This document shows, piece after piece, positions 34,222 through 42,961 of a stretch of 64,000 nt of DNA. How positions within the stretch are numbered: the first letter of the stretch is position 1; the number at the start of each line of letters is the position of its first letter. The position numbers and the translations under genes were made by a program. This stretch comes from Polyangium fumosum (lineage in GTDB: Bacteria > Myxococcota_A > Polyangia > Polyangiales > Polyangiaceae), in contig NZ_SSMQ01000013.1 in the NCBI RefSeq assembly GCF_005144585.1, positions 1 through 64,000 on the forward strand. Direction: 5' to 3'. Under the pieces are notes generated by a model that did not search any database, was not told the origin of the DNA, and saw nothing but the letters and a program-made list of their open reading frames with translations.

Positions 34222-35561
34222 AGACAAGCCTCCTCCTCGCCGTCCTCGTCGGCGCGCTCCTTCCCTCGATCGCGCTCGGATCCGAGGGGAGCGCGCACGC
34301 CGATCCGATCGGCGCCGTCGTCCTCTACCTCGCGGTGATCCTCGCGGCGGCCAAGCTCGGCGGGGATCTCGCCGTTCGTGTTGGGCAGCCCGCGGTGCTC
34401 GGCGAGCTCGTCGCCGGCGTGATCCTCGGCAACCTCGGCGCGCTCGGGGTCTCGGCGTTCGAACCGATCAAGACGGACGCGAGCATCGACATGCTCTCGC
34501 GGATCGGCGTGCTCGTGCTCCTCTTCGAGGTCGGGCTCGAATCGACGGTCGCGCAGATGCTGAAGGTGGGCGTCACGAGCTTTTTCGTCGCGACGCTCGG
34601 CGTGGTCGCGCCCTTCGCGCTCGGCTGGCTCTTCGGCGCGTGGCTCCTGCCGGAGGCGAGCCCGTACGTGCACGCCTTCCTCGGCGCGACGCTCACCGCG
34701 ACGAGCGTCGGCATCACGGCGCGCGTGCTGCAGGACCTGAAGGCGTCGCAGAGCGCGGAGGCGCGCATCATCCTCGGCGCGGCCGTCATCGACGACGTGC
34801 TCGGGCTCGTGATCCTCGCGGTCGTCACGGGCATCCTCGGCGCGGCCGATCGCGGCGGGGCGATGAGCTACGGCGAGATCGGGATCGTGTTCGGCAAGGC
34901 CCTCGTGTTCCTCGTCGGCTCGCTCGTGATCGGCGCCAAGCTCTCTCGGCGCCTCTTCTCCGTGGCCTCGCGCCTCCGCGCCCGCGGCGTCCTGCTCGCG
35001 CTCGGCCTCGCGTTTTGCTTCTTCCTCTCATGGCTCGCGGGCCTCATCGGCCTCGCCCCGATCGTCGGCGCGTTCGCCGCGGGCCTCGTGCTCGAAGACC
35101 TGCACTTCCGCGACTTCACGGCGCGCGGCGAGTCCACGCTGGAGCACCTCGTTCAGCCGATCTCGTCGTTCCTCGTGCCGATCTTCTTCGTGCTCATGGG
35201 CGCGCGCACGGACCTCGGCGCCTTCGGGCAGCCGGGCGTGCCGCTGCTCGCGGCGGCGCTCACGGTCGCGGCGATCCTCGGCAAGCAGGCGTGCTCGCTC
35301 GGCGTGGGCAAGGGGATCGATCGGCTGACCATCGGCGTCGGCATGGTCCCGCGCGGCGAGGTCGGGCTCATCTTCGCCAACATCGGCCAGACGCTCACGG
35401 TGGGCGGCAAGCCCGTGATCTCCGGCGCGGTCTTCTCGGCCGTCGTGGCCATGGTCATCGTCACCACGATGTTCACGCCGCCCGCGCTCAAGTGGAGCCT
35501 GTCCCGACGCGCGGCGAAGTCGCCCAAGCCTCCGATCCCCGGCGCACACGACGCGCATTGA
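34203..35561 (+). CDS. Kef/CPA2-type cation:proton antiporter
   Basis: 452 residues. Starts at a GTG inside the end of the GH15 gene (19-base overlap). About twelve membrane helices and the family motifs of CPA2 exchangers: GQPAVLGELVAGVILGNLG, LLFEVGLESTVAQM, TATSVGITARVLQDL, AAVIDDVLGLVIL (paired Asp), and MVPRGEVGLIFANIG. No C-terminal TrkA-N domain, so it belongs to the short class. It exchanges Na+ or K+ for protons across the inner membrane. Confidence 0.92.
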   Translation: MVRHPLKTSLLLAVLVGALLPSIALGSEGSAHADPIGAVVLYLAVILAAAKLGGDLAVRVGQPAVLGELVAGVILGNLGALGVSAFEPIKTDASIDMLSRIGVLVLLFEVGLESTVAQMLKVGVTSFFVATLGVVAPFALGWLFGAWLLPEASPYVHAFLGATLTATSVGITARVLQDLKASQSAEARIILGAAVIDDVLGLVILAVVTGILGAADRGGAMSYGEIGIVFGKALVFLVGSLVIGAKLSRRLFSVASRLRARGVLLALGLAFCFFLSWLAGLIGLAPIVGAFAAGLVLEDLHFRDFTARGESTLEHLVQPISSFLVPIFFVLMGARTDLGAFGQPGVPLLAAALTVAAILGKQACSLGVGKGIDRLTIGVGMVPRGEVGLIFANIGQTLTVGGKPVISGAVFSAVVAMVIVTTMFTPPALKWSLSRRAAKSPKPPIPGAHDAH

Positions 35562-35593
35562 CCCGACGAGGCGGTGCTCGTAACACCGATCTC

Positions 35594-36982
35594 GTGGACG
35601 CCCTGCGCACCGACCTCTACCAGCTCACGATGGCCGCGGGGTACTTCCACCGCGGCATGCAAGACAGGCGCGCGACGTGCGAGATGTTCGTGCGCCGCTT
35701 GCCGCGGCACCGGCGCTACCTCCTCGCGATGGGGATCGAGCGGCTCCTCGGCTACCTCGAGACCCTCTCCTTCACCGAGGACGAGATCCGCTACCTGCGG
35801 GACGTCCCGGCGCTGCGCGACGCGATGACCGAGCCGTTCGTCGAGTACCTGCGGCGCTTCCGGTTCCGGGGCGACGTCGCGGCCGTCCGCGAGGGCACGG
35901 TGGTGTTCGCGAACGAGCCACTCGTGCGGATCTCGGCGCCGATCATCGAGGCGCAGATCGTCGAGACGTTCCTGCTCTCGGCGATGAACCACGCGACGAT
36001 GATCGCGTCGAAGGCTGCACGCGTGGTGCGCGCGGCGGGCGGCGCAGGCGTCATCGAGTTCGGCACGCGGCGCACGCACCCGGAGGCAGCCGTCGACGCA
36101 GCGCGTAGCGCGTATGCCGCGGGGTTCGTGGGCACGTCGAACGTGGAGGCGGGCAAGCGCTTCGGCATCCCCGTGATGGGCACGGCCGCGCACATCTGGA
36201 CGATGGCGCACGCGACGGAGGAGGAGGCGTTCGAGAACTACGTCGCCACGTTCCCGAGCGCGTCGATCCTGCTCATCGACACGTACGACACGCTTCGGGG
36301 GGCCGAGCGCGCCGCGCGGATCGCCAAGGACAAGCTGAAGGGCGTGCGCCTCGACTCGGGCGATCTGCTCGCGCTCTCGCGCGCGGTGCGGCCCATCCTG
36401 GACGCGGCGGGCTGTACGTCGGCGAAGATCGTCGCGTCGGGGGATCTCAACGAGTACAAGATCGAAGCGCTCGTCCGCGCGGGCGCGCCGATCGATCTGT
36501 ACGGCGTGGGTACGGACGTCGTGGCGAGCATCGACTCGCCCGCGCTCGGCGGCGTCTACAAGCTCGTCGAGATCGAGCAGGAGGGGAGGGGCGTCGTCCC
36601 GATCTGCAAGTTCTCCGAGGGCAAGGCCACGTTCCCGGGGCCGCACCAGGTCTACCGCTTCGTGGACGGCGCGGGCGTGCTCGCGCGCGACGTGATCGCG
36701 CTCGCGGACGAGGACCCGCGCGGGCTCGGCGAAGGGGAGCCCGAGGCGCTGCTCGTGCCGCGCATGAAGAGCGGAGCACGCGTGGAGCCGGCCGAGGGGC
36801 TCGACGTGGTGCGGGCGCGGGTGACGCGGGAGCTAGCGCGTTTGCCGGGGGCGCTCCACGTGCTCGACGAGGCGCCGCCGCCTCCGGAGCGCACGGACGA
36901 GCCGTTCCGCCCCGTGCCTTCTGCGCGGCTGCTCGAGCTCGTGGAGGATGTACGCGCCCGGGTTGTCGGGGCTGCGACGTAG
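35594..36982 (+). CDS. pncB: Nicotinate phosphoribosyltransferase
   Basis: 462 residues from the GTG at 35594; a TTG at 35558 is another possible start. It begins DALRTDLYQLTMAAGYFHRGM, the hallmark opening of NAPRTase, and has the phosphoribosyl loop and active-site stretches (EFGTRRTHPEAA with the catalytic His, GTSNVEAGKRFGIPVMGTAAH, RLDSGDLLALS, GVGTDVVAS). It makes nicotinate mononucleotide from nicotinate and PRPP in the Preiss-Handler salvage route. The nicotinamidase gene follows 12 bases later, so the operon converts nicotinamide to NaMN in two steps. Confidence 0.95.
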   Translation: MDALRTDLYQLTMAAGYFHRGMQDRRATCEMFVRRLPRHRRYLLAMGIERLLGYLETLSFTEDEIRYLRDVPALRDAMTEPFVEYLRRFRFRGDVAAVREGTVVFANEPLVRISAPIIEAQIVETFLLSAMNHATMIASKAARVVRAAGGAGVIEFGTRRTHPEAAVDAARSAYAAGFVGTSNVEAGKRFGIPVMGTAAHIWTMAHATEEEAFENYVATFPSASILLIDTYDTLRGAERAARIAKDKLKGVRLDSGDLLALSRAVRPILDAAGCTSAKIVASGDLNEYKIEALVRAGAPIDLYGVGTDVVASIDSPALGGVYKLVEIEQEGRGVVPICKFSEGKATFPGPHQVYRFVDGAGVLARDVIALADEDPRGLGEGEPEALLVPRMKSGARVEPAEGLDVVRARVTRELARLPGALHVLDEAPPPPERTDEPFRPVPSARLLELVEDVRARVVGAAT

Positions 36983-36994
36983 GAGGGAAGGGGC

Positions 36995-37645
36995 ATGCGA
37001 ACGATTTTCGTCGACGTGGACGTGCAGCGGGATTTCTGCGAGCCAAGCGGCTCGCTTTACGTGAAAGGATCACCGACCGACGCGATGCGGAGGCTCGTCG
37101 CGTACGCGGTCGCGCGCCACATCCCGATCCTCGGCTCGGTCGACTCGCACGCCTGGGACGCGTGGGAGTTCGCCTCCACGAGCGCCACGGGTCCGAACGG
37201 GGAGAAGCCCAATTTCCCGGAGCACTGCGTGAAGGGCACGCCGGGCTGGCTGAAGGTGGATGGCACGCTGCCGCCGCGCTTCCGGTTCGTGCCGAACGTG
37301 GCGTCCGCGCCGATCGCGCCCATCGTGGACGAGGTGGTCCGCGGCGAGACGCAGGGCGTGTACTTCGAGAAGGAGGTCTACAGCCTCTTCGTGAATCCGC
37401 TCGCCGATCCGTTCGTGAAGGCGCTCGCCGAGCGGTACGGCGAGCCTCTCTCGTTCGTGGTCTTCGGCGTGGCCACGGACTACTGCGTGCGCGCCGCCGC
37501 GCTCGGGCTCGCGGAGCGCGGGTACACGACGACGCTCGTCACCGATGCGAGCGCGGGCATCACGGAGGAGGGCGTCGCAAAGGCGCTGCAGGAGATGCGC
37601 GCCGCAGGCGTGAAACTCGCGACGTCGTCCCAGGTGACCCCGTGA
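36995..37645 (+). CDS. pncA: Nicotinamidase / isochorismatase-family hydrolase
   Basis: 216 residues, ATG at 36995 with GGAGGGAAGG just upstream. The catalytic triad of the cysteine hydrolase fold is present: Asp9 in VDVQRDF, Lys126 in YFEKEVY and Cys164 in ATDYCVRA. The metal-site region DSHAWDAWEF replaces the D-x-H-x3-H motif only partly (D50, H52 kept). The product deamidates nicotinamide to nicotinate, feeding PncB. The stop overlaps the NUDIX start by four bases. Confidence 0.9.
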   Translation: MRTIFVDVDVQRDFCEPSGSLYVKGSPTDAMRRLVAYAVARHIPILGSVDSHAWDAWEFASTSATGPNGEKPNFPEHCVKGTPGWLKVDGTLPPRFRFVPNVASAPIAPIVDEVVRGETQGVYFEKEVYSLFVNPLADPFVKALAERYGEPLSFVVFGVATDYCVRAAALGLAERGYTTTLVTDASAGITEEGVAKALQEMRAAGVKLATSSQVTP

Positions 37646-38211
37646 GCGACAAGGAGTACCCGAAGCCGAGCCTGACCGCGGACGTCGTGACGTTCTCGCT
37701 CGACGACACGGGCCGCATCTCCGTGCTGCTCATCCAGCGCGGCAAGGATCCGTTCGCAGGGCGGTGGGCAGTCCCCGGCGGATTCTGCGAGCCCTTGGAG
37801 ACAGTGCGCGAGAGCGCGGCGCGCGAGCTCGTGGAAGAGACAGGCATTCGAGATCTGCCGATGGTCGAGCTCGGCGTGTTCTCGCGGCCAGGCCGTGATC
37901 CACGCGGATGGGTCGTGAGCGTCGCGCACGTCGCGATTCTCCCTGCCAACCGGCGCGGCGAGGCAAAGGGCGGCGACGACGCGCGCGCCGCGAAGTTCTT
38001 CTCGATCCGCCTGGACGAGCGTGGTCGCGTGGCGCTCACGGCCGACGGCGAGGAGGCAGGCCCGCTCGCATTCGATCACGACGAGATCCTCGCGCGCGCG
38101 ATCGCGCGGCTCGAAGCAAGCTCGGACATGCTAGGGCCGCTGCTCTTCGGCCAACCCATGTCAGGAGAAGAGGCGCAGCGAGCGATCGAGACGGCGCTCT
38201 CGCGAGATTGA
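37642..38211 (+). CDS. NUDIX hydrolase, ADP-ribose pyrophosphatase-like
   Basis: 189 residues from a GTG at 37642 that overlaps the pncA stop. The Nudix box is intact at residues 46-68: GGFCEPLETVRESAAREL and then VEETG, matching G-x5-E-x7-RE-U-x-EE-x-G-U. The N-terminal strand (DVVTFSLDDTGRISVLLIQRG) resembles ADPR pyrophosphatases and the NrtR sensor, but there is no C-terminal DNA-binding winged helix, so it is the enzyme and not the regulator. It links NAD salvage with ADP-ribose recycling. Confidence 0.9.
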   Translation: MSDKEYPKPSLTADVVTFSLDDTGRISVLLIQRGKDPFAGRWAVPGGFCEPLETVRESAARELVEETGIRDLPMVELGVFSRPGRDPRGWVVSVAHVAILPANRRGEAKGGDDARAAKFFSIRLDERGRVALTADGEEAGPLAFDHDEILARAIARLEASSDMLGPLLFGQPMSGEEAQRAIETALSRD

Positions 38212-38212
38212 T

Positions 38213-38827
38213 ATGGCGTTCGTATTCTTCGGCCTGACAGGCGGGATCGCGTGCGGCAAGAGCACGGTCGCAGCGCGCTTCCGCGAGCAAGGCGTGCAGG
38301 TGATCGACGCAGACGTGGTCGCGCGTCAGGCCGTCGCGCCGGGGACGAGCGGGCTCACAGAAATCATCAAGCTGTTCGGCGAAGGCGTGCTCCGGCACGA
38401 CGGAACCCTCGATCGCAGCAAGCTCGGTTCCATCGTGTTCGGCGACGAGGAGAAGCGTCGCGCCCTGAACCGCATCCTGCACCCACGCATCGGAGCGCGG
38501 ACGATGATGCTCGCGCAAGAACTCGCGCAGCGCGGCGAGCCCCTCGCATGTTACGAGGCCGCGCTGCTCGTAGAGAACGGGCTGACAGACGCCTTTCGCC
38601 CACTCGTCGTGGTAAGCGCACCCGAAGCCATCCAGGTCACGCGCACGATGGAGCGCGACGGCGTCGACGAGAAAGCCGCCCTCGCACGCATCCGCGCACA
38701 AATGCCCGTCGCAGAAAAGGTAAAGGTCGCCGACTACGTGATCGACACGAGCGGCACGATGGAGCAAACGATCCAACGCGCCGACGAGGTCCTCGCCGCC
38801 ATCCGCGCAAAGGCGGACGCGAGCTAG
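38213..38827 (+). CDS. coaE: Dephospho-CoA kinase
   Basis: 204 residues. The start at 38213 lies one base after the NUDIX stop. P-loop GLTGGIACGKST at residues 8-19, then VIDADVVARQ (substrate Asp), and the lid and LID-like basic segment ERDGVDEKAALARIRAQMP. It phosphorylates dephospho-CoA to CoA, the last step of CoA synthesis. The C-terminal YVIDTSGTMEQTIQ is characteristic of the family. Last gene of the NAD/CoA cluster; palindromic element D follows. Confidence 0.95.
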   Translation: MAFVFFGLTGGIACGKSTVAARFREQGVQVIDADVVARQAVAPGTSGLTEIIKLFGEGVLRHDGTLDRSKLGSIVFGDEEKRRALNRILHPRIGARTMMLAQELAQRGEPLACYEAALLVENGLTDAFRPLVVVSAPEAIQVTRTMERDGVDEKAALARIRAQMPVAEKVKVADYVIDTSGTMEQTIQRADEVLAAIRAKADAS

Positions 38828-38835
38828 GCTCGGCG

Positions 38836-39160
38836 CGAGGCGTTGCGCTGGGGCGTTGCCCCAGGCCCCAGCAGGGGCTGTCCGCCCCTGCACCCGGACC
38901 AGCCAGGGGCTGGACCCAAGCTCGATGAACTGCGCGATGCGCAGTTCATCGAACAGGCCCGGTCAAGACCGGCAGCGGCGTCGCGCTCGAAGACGGCCGC
39001 GCTGCTGGTTCTGCTGGCGACCAGGGTTCTTCGTCGGCCTGTTTGAAAAACTGCGCACCGCGCAGTTTTTCAACCCTGGGTCCAGCGCCTCGCTGGTCCG
39101 GGGTCGAGGGGGCGGACAGCCCCCCGCGGGGTCCGGGGCAGCGCCCCGGCGCGACGCCTC
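38836..39160. repeat. Composite palindromic element, copy D (head-to-head pair)
   Basis: Left module: CTGGGGC/GCCCCAG, CCAGCC/GGCTGG, terminal stem TCGATGAACTGCG/CGCAGTTCATCGA (about 38921-38951). Core about 38952-39042 (GGTCAAGACCGGC and GCGACCAGG). Right module: terminal stem TTGAAAAACTGCG/CGCAGTTTTTCAA (about 39043-39072), CCAGCGC/GCTGG, then CCGGGGC/GCCCCGG at the far end. It lies between convergent coaE and the J-domain gene. The two terminal stems match those of copy C but in swapped positions. Confidence 0.9.
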
Positions 39161-39163
39161 CGG

Positions 39164-39673
39164 CTAGACCCGCTTGGCGGCTCGGAATGTGGCTTCGTCG
39201 CGGGCCCAGGTGACGCGGATGAAGGCGGCGGCGTTGCCGCCTCGGTCGGGGTGTGTTTCCAGGGCGCGACGACGGAAGGCGCGGCGGATGTCGTCTGGGG
39301 AGGCGGTTTTGGGTAGGCCGAGGACTTCGAAGGGGCAGAGGGTGGGGTCGGCGATGGTGGGGGTGGATCTGCGACGTTTTTGTCGTGAATCTTGGGGCGG
39401 GGGTTCTTCGTGGTGGGTGCGGGTTTTGGATTCGACCCAGGGGGGTTGCCCGGCTTGCACGCGGATCCAGGCGCGTGCCCAGATGGCTTCGATTTCGCGG
39501 AGGGGTTGGCCTGCGGCGCGCTCGGCTTGTTTGCGCGCTTCTTCGAGGGTTTTTGCGCCGCCGGAGGAGGCGTCGGGTTTGCGGAAGGGGGCGCGTGTCG
39601 GCTCGCCTGTCCACCAGGCGCACCAGAGGTAGCGGCGGCGCTTGGTGGTGGTGATGGAGACGACGCCGGGCAT
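39164..39673 (-). CDS. J-domain (DnaJ-like) protein
   Basis: 169 residues from the ATG at 39671-39673. The N-terminal part is unassigned and basic (TTTKRRRYLWCAWWTG, KTLEEARKQAERAAGQPL, AIWARAWIRV). The C-terminal 60 residues are a J-domain: CPFEVLGLPKTASPDDIRRAF, then RRRALETHPDRGG with the HPD tripeptide that stimulates Hsp70 ATPase. There is no G/F or zinc region, so it is a type III (class C) co-chaperone; its client domain would be the N-terminal part. No dnaK nearby. Confidence 0.85.
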   Translation of the reverse strand: MPGVVSITTTKRRRYLWCAWWTGEPTRAPFRKPDASSGGAKTLEEARKQAERAAGQPLREIEAIWARAWIRVQAGQPPWVESKTRTHHEEPPPQDSRQKRRRSTPTIADPTLCPFEVLGLPKTASPDDIRRAFRRRALETHPDRGGNAAAFIRVTWARDEATFRAAKRV

Positions 39674-39964
39674 GGGGGGACTTTGGCGGGAAGGATGGCT
39701 GTGAAGTGGGGGGCTGTCACGTGCTCGACGCTGCGTCGCTTGGTTAAGCTTTGGCGCCGAAGCGGCTGTCATGCGGGCGCACCACCTTGCTGTCACGGCG
39801 GCGTGACATCTGTCTTGGCGCCGTTACGCGTGGACGAGGGGGGGGCTCGCGTCGTGCCGCGGTGATTCCTCTCGGGCGAACCTGGCATGCCGCGTGCAGC
39901 CCTTGAAGATCTCTCGTGAACGCCGCCCCATCGGGGCGTGCGTTACGGCTGACGTGGAGTCTCC
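39674..39964. other. Divergent promoter region with dyads
   Basis: About 290 bases between the J-domain gene and a lipoprotein gene. It holds a TGTCACG/CGTGACA dyad (39791-39808). It also holds CTGGCATGCCGCGTGCA at about 39882-39898, in which GG and GC are ten bases apart as in sigma-54 -24/-12 promoters, and a short GCCCC/GGGGC hairpin at about 39930. No open frame here looks coding. Confidence 0.45.
39791..39808. promoter_or_regulatory. Operator-like dyad TGTCACG-GCGG-CGTGACA
   Basis: Perfect 7-bp arms around GCGG, about 155 bases upstream of the lipoprotein start at 39965. The left half plus neighbours (CTGTCACGGCG) is identical to part of the large inverted repeat at 3234-3272, suggesting one shared regulator. 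The dyad is seen directly; binding is inference. Confidence 0.4.
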
Positions 39965-40732
39965 ATGAAACGAAACATCCTTCCTGCATCGCTGCTCCCT
40001 CTCTTCGCGTTGCTCGCGCTTGCGTGCTCTGGGAAGGACCCTGAGCCCCCGCCGCCTCCTCCTGATTACCTTTACGACGTCGAGGCGCAGCCTTTCGGCA
40101 AGACGTACGAGCAGTGGGCCGAGGCGTGGTTCCAATGGGCGTTCTCGATCCCCAAGGCTGAAAACCCGATCCTGGAGGGGCCTTGCGACCAGGACCAGAC
40201 GGGCGACGTGTTTTTCCTGGTGGGCAATACGGGCGGCCAGACCACGCGCGCTTGCACCGTTCCCTCGGGAAAGGCGATCTTCTTCCCGATCGTCAATTCC
40301 ATCGCGCGGACGTGCCCGGAGTATGTCGCCATCGACCCCAGCCAGATGTGCGAAACGTTGACGTCGGAGACTGAGATCCACGACGTCGCTACGTCGTTCT
40401 TCGAGGATTACGAGGTCACGGCGACGCTCGAAGTCGATGGCAATGCCATCACGGGCCTCGAGGAACGACGCGCGCACACGGCCACCTTCGACGACCCCAC
40501 GTCGAGCCAGGCCGAGGATATCTTCGGGACCCCTTGCAGCGGCCCCATCCGGGAGAATTCTTGCGGCGTGCCGGTGGACTCGACGCGGATGGCCGCTGCC
40601 GACGGCCTCTGGGTCATGCTGAAGCCCCTCTCCGCTGGAGACCACGAGATCCGGTTCACCGCGAAGATCGTGACGGCGCCGGATCAGGCGTTCGAGCTGG
40701 ACGTCACGTACAACCTCACCATCACGCCTTGA
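39965..40732 (+). CDS. Secreted lipoprotein of unknown function
   Basis: 255 residues. Signal KRNILPASLLPLFALLALAC, then a Pro-rich linker (DPEPPPPPPDY). The mature domain begins YDVEAQPFGKTYEQWAEAWFQWAFSIP and has GKAIFFPIVNSIARTCPEY, a set of features seen in a family of short secreted proteins found in many soil bacteria. Six cysteines. It probably faces the cell exterior. Its upstream region holds the dyad and a sigma-54-like box, so expression is likely regulated. Confidence 0.78.
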   Translation: MKRNILPASLLPLFALLALACSGKDPEPPPPPPDYLYDVEAQPFGKTYEQWAEAWFQWAFSIPKAENPILEGPCDQDQTGDVFFLVGNTGGQTTRACTVPSGKAIFFPIVNSIARTCPEYVAIDPSQMCETLTSETEIHDVATSFFEDYEVTATLEVDGNAITGLEERRAHTATFDDPTSSQAEDIFGTPCSGPIRENSCGVPVDSTRMAAADGLWVMLKPLSAGDHEIRFTAKIVTAPDQAFELDVTYNLTITP

Positions 40733-40743
40733 TCGTACGCTCC

Positions 40744-41037
40744 CGCCGTTGCGGGACATGACCCCGCCGTTGCGGGACATGAGCCCGCCGTTGCGGGACA
40801 TGAGCCCGCCGTTGCGGAACATGAGCCCGCCGTTGCGGGACACGAGCCCGCCGTTGCGGGACACGAGGCCGCCGTTGCGGGACACGAGCCCGCCGTTGCG
40901 GGACACGAGGCCGCCGTTGCGGGACACGACCCCGCCGTTGCGGGACACGAGCCCGCCGTTGCGGGACACGACCCCGCCGTTGCGGGACACGAGGCCGCCG
41001 TTGCGGGACACGAGCCCGCCGTTGCGGGACACGACCC
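40744..41037. repeat. Tandem array: about 14 copies of a 21-bp unit
   Basis: Each unit is CCCGCCGTTGCGGG plus ACACGAG (early copies ACATGAG; some ACACGAC), so each carries a mini-hairpin of CCCGC, loop CGTT and GCGGG. The 21-bp period leaves all six frames open through it: RDTSPPL on one strand and VSRNGGL on the other. It lies between the lipoprotein stop and the true start of the nuclease gene at 41133, so it is best read as intergenic. The last copy decays into CCGGGCCTTGCGGAACG. Confidence 0.93.
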
Positions 41038-41132
41038 GGGCCTTGCGGAACGCAACCCGGCGGCCCTCCGCTGCCGGGCGCGCCTGTCTTGATGTTCAGT
41101 GTTCGTCGTGCCAGCCTGGGCCCTGGGAGCGC

Positions 41133-42446
41133 ATGGCCTCGTTTGCATCCAAGCTCGCCCGCTTGCCGCCGATGCCCGGGGCCGCGCCTGCGCCTGCCGC
41201 CGCGCCTGCGCCTGCCCCTGCGCCCGCTCCCGCCCCCGAGTCCGTTCCCGTTCCCGAGAACGCCGCGGCCGCGCTGAAGTCCAAGCCGTCGCTCGACGAG
41301 CTGCGTGATCGGATCGCCCGCATCCTCGGCAAGGCCGCGCCCACCGCGCCGCGGCCCGATCCCTCGCACACCGAGCTGCCCTTTTTCGTCGAGCACACGA
41401 CACGGGGGCCGCTCTACGTGCGTCGTGATCGCACGCCGCCCGCCGCGCGTGTCGGCCGAGCGCCGCTCGTGGCCGCGCGGGATGCCGAGCCAGGCCTGCT
41501 CTCGCTGCTCGCACTCGATCCAGCGCTCGCGGCCTGCGACGCACGGCGCGCGCTCTTCATCGACACCGAGACGACAGGGCTCCAGGGCGGCACCGGCACG
41601 GTCGCGTTCCTGCTCGGGATGTCGTTCTACGACGAGGCCCAAGGCGCGTTCATCCTGGAGCAAGCGCTGCTCCGGCGGCTCGGCGAGGAAGCGCCCATGC
41701 TGGAGCTGCTCGCGCGAAGGCTCGACGAGGCCTCGATGATCGTCACGTACAACGGCAAGTCCTTCGACATGCCGCTGCTCCGCGCGCGCTGCGTGATGAA
41801 CCGCATGCCGCCGCCGCGGGAGTTGCCGCACCTCGATCTCGTACACGTCGCGCGCCGCATCCACGGGCATCGGCTCAAGAGCCGCACGCTCGCCGCGATC
41901 GAGAGCGAGGTGCTCGGGCGCGAGCGCGTGGGCGACGTCGGCGGTGCAGACGTGGTCGCGTGTTACATGCACTATCTGCGCACGTCGGACGAGGGCGCGC
42001 TCTCCGGCGTGGTCACGCACAACGAGCACGACGTGCTCTCGATGGTGGCCCTCGTGGGGCTCTACGGCGAGCCGATGAACGGCGGGCTGCCCGGCGCAGA
42101 TCTCGCCGGCGTGGCAAAGACGCTCCGTCGCGCAGGCGAGCTCGATCGCGCAGCGGAGACCGCGGAAGCGGCCGTCGCGCGAGGCGGCGGCGCGCTCGCG
42201 AAGCGAACACGCGGCGACATCGCGAAGGCGCGCGGAGACAAGGCGCGCGCGCTGCTCGACTACCAGGCGCTCGCCGAGGAGGTCGACGATCCCTCCGTGC
42301 GGCTCGAACTCGCGAAGCTCTACGAGCACCACGTCAAATCATTCGCAGCAGCGCTCGCGCTCGTCGAGCGCGGGACAGGCGAAGCAGACGCGGCCACGGA
42401 GAAGCGGCGCACGCGGCTCCGGCGCAAGATCGAGAAGCGTCCGTGA
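41133..42446 (+). CDS. YprB-like RNase H-fold nuclease with TPR tail
   Basis: 437 residues from the ATG at 41133 (the frame continues upstream through the 21-bp array, which I exclude). A Pro/Ala linker opens the protein. The core is a YprB-type ribonuclease H-like exonuclease: FIDTETTGLQGGTGTVAFLLG with catalytic Asp and Glu, MIVTYNGKSFDMPLLRAR, LVHVARRIHGHRL and THNEHDVLSMVAL. A TPR-like helical C-terminus (GELDRAAETAEAAV) follows. Substrate not known; family members lie next to helicases elsewhere. Overlaps the LptE-like gene by four bases. Confidence 0.88.
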   Translation: MASFASKLARLPPMPGAAPAPAAAPAPAPAPAPAPESVPVPENAAAALKSKPSLDELRDRIARILGKAAPTAPRPDPSHTELPFFVEHTTRGPLYVRRDRTPPAARVGRAPLVAARDAEPGLLSLLALDPALAACDARRALFIDTETTGLQGGTGTVAFLLGMSFYDEAQGAFILEQALLRRLGEEAPMLELLARRLDEASMIVTYNGKSFDMPLLRARCVMNRMPPPRELPHLDLVHVARRIHGHRLKSRTLAAIESEVLGRERVGDVGGADVVACYMHYLRTSDEGALSGVVTHNEHDVLSMVALVGLYGEPMNGGLPGADLAGVAKTLRRAGELDRAAETAEAAVARGGGALAKRTRGDIAKARGDKARALLDYQALAEEVDDPSVRLELAKLYEHHVKSFAAALALVERGTGEADAATEKRRTRLRRKIEKRP

Positions 42447-42958
42447 AGAGGTGGTTCGTCGCGCTCGTGGGGCTCGTCGTCGTGCCGGGATGCGGGTATC
42501 GCCTCGTGGGCGCCGCAGCCGAACACGCGGAGCCACTCGCCGTCCTACCTGCACCCGGGGTGGTCGCATCCGCCGCCGCCGAGGAGGGGGTCGTCGCAGG
42601 CGCGCGCGCCGAGCTCGCAGCCGGAGGCCTGCTCGCGTCGTGTGATCCACGCACCGACGCGCGATGCCCAGCCCTCGTCGTCGAGCTCGTGCGTGTCGAG
42701 GAAGGCGGCGCAGCACCAGGCGTCGCGACCCGAGACGGCCCGCCCCTCGCACGCTCCGTGACCTTCACGCTCCGCGGCCGCGCCTTCGTACGTCGCACGA
42801 AAGACGCACCCCCCGAGCGACTCGGCCCCGACGTCACCGTGCGCGAGTTCGCCGCACGAGAGGACGATCCCACCTCGTTTCACGCGACCCGCGAGGAAGC
42901 CCTCCGCCGCGCGGCGCTTCGCCTCGGCGCGCAGCTCGTGCGGCGGGCCCTCGAGTGA
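42443..42958 (+). CDS. LptE-like outer-membrane lipoprotein
   Basis: 171 residues from a GTG at 42443 that overlaps the nuclease stop. Signal KRWFVALVGLVVVPGC, with the LptE-like sequence GCGYRLVG directly after the lipid-carrying Cys. The rest is alpha/beta with a C-terminal helix (REEALRRAALRLGAQLVRRALE is its style). LptE plugs the LptD barrel in LPS export; the length and GYRL opening fit, but the body is divergent. Confidence in LptE proper is moderate. Element E follows. Confidence 0.65.
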   Translation: MKRWFVALVGLVVVPGCGYRLVGAAAEHAEPLAVLPAPGVVASAAAEEGVVAGARAELAAGGLLASCDPRTDARCPALVVELVRVEEGGAAPGVATRDGPPLARSVTFTLRGRAFVRRTKDAPPERLGPDVTVREFAAREDDPTSFHATREEALRRAALRLGAQLVRRALE

Positions 42959-42961
42959 AAC

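Noticed and set aside
39824-41032. A leftward 402-codon frame with SRNGGLV repeats
   Set aside because: It is antisense to the lipoprotein gene and the 21-bp array, and the reading is repetitive noise.
40749-41132. N-terminal RDTSPPL extension of the nuclease
   Set aside because: It is the 21-bp array read through in frame. The family domain begins well after the ATG at 41133, and no ribosome site supports the upstream start.
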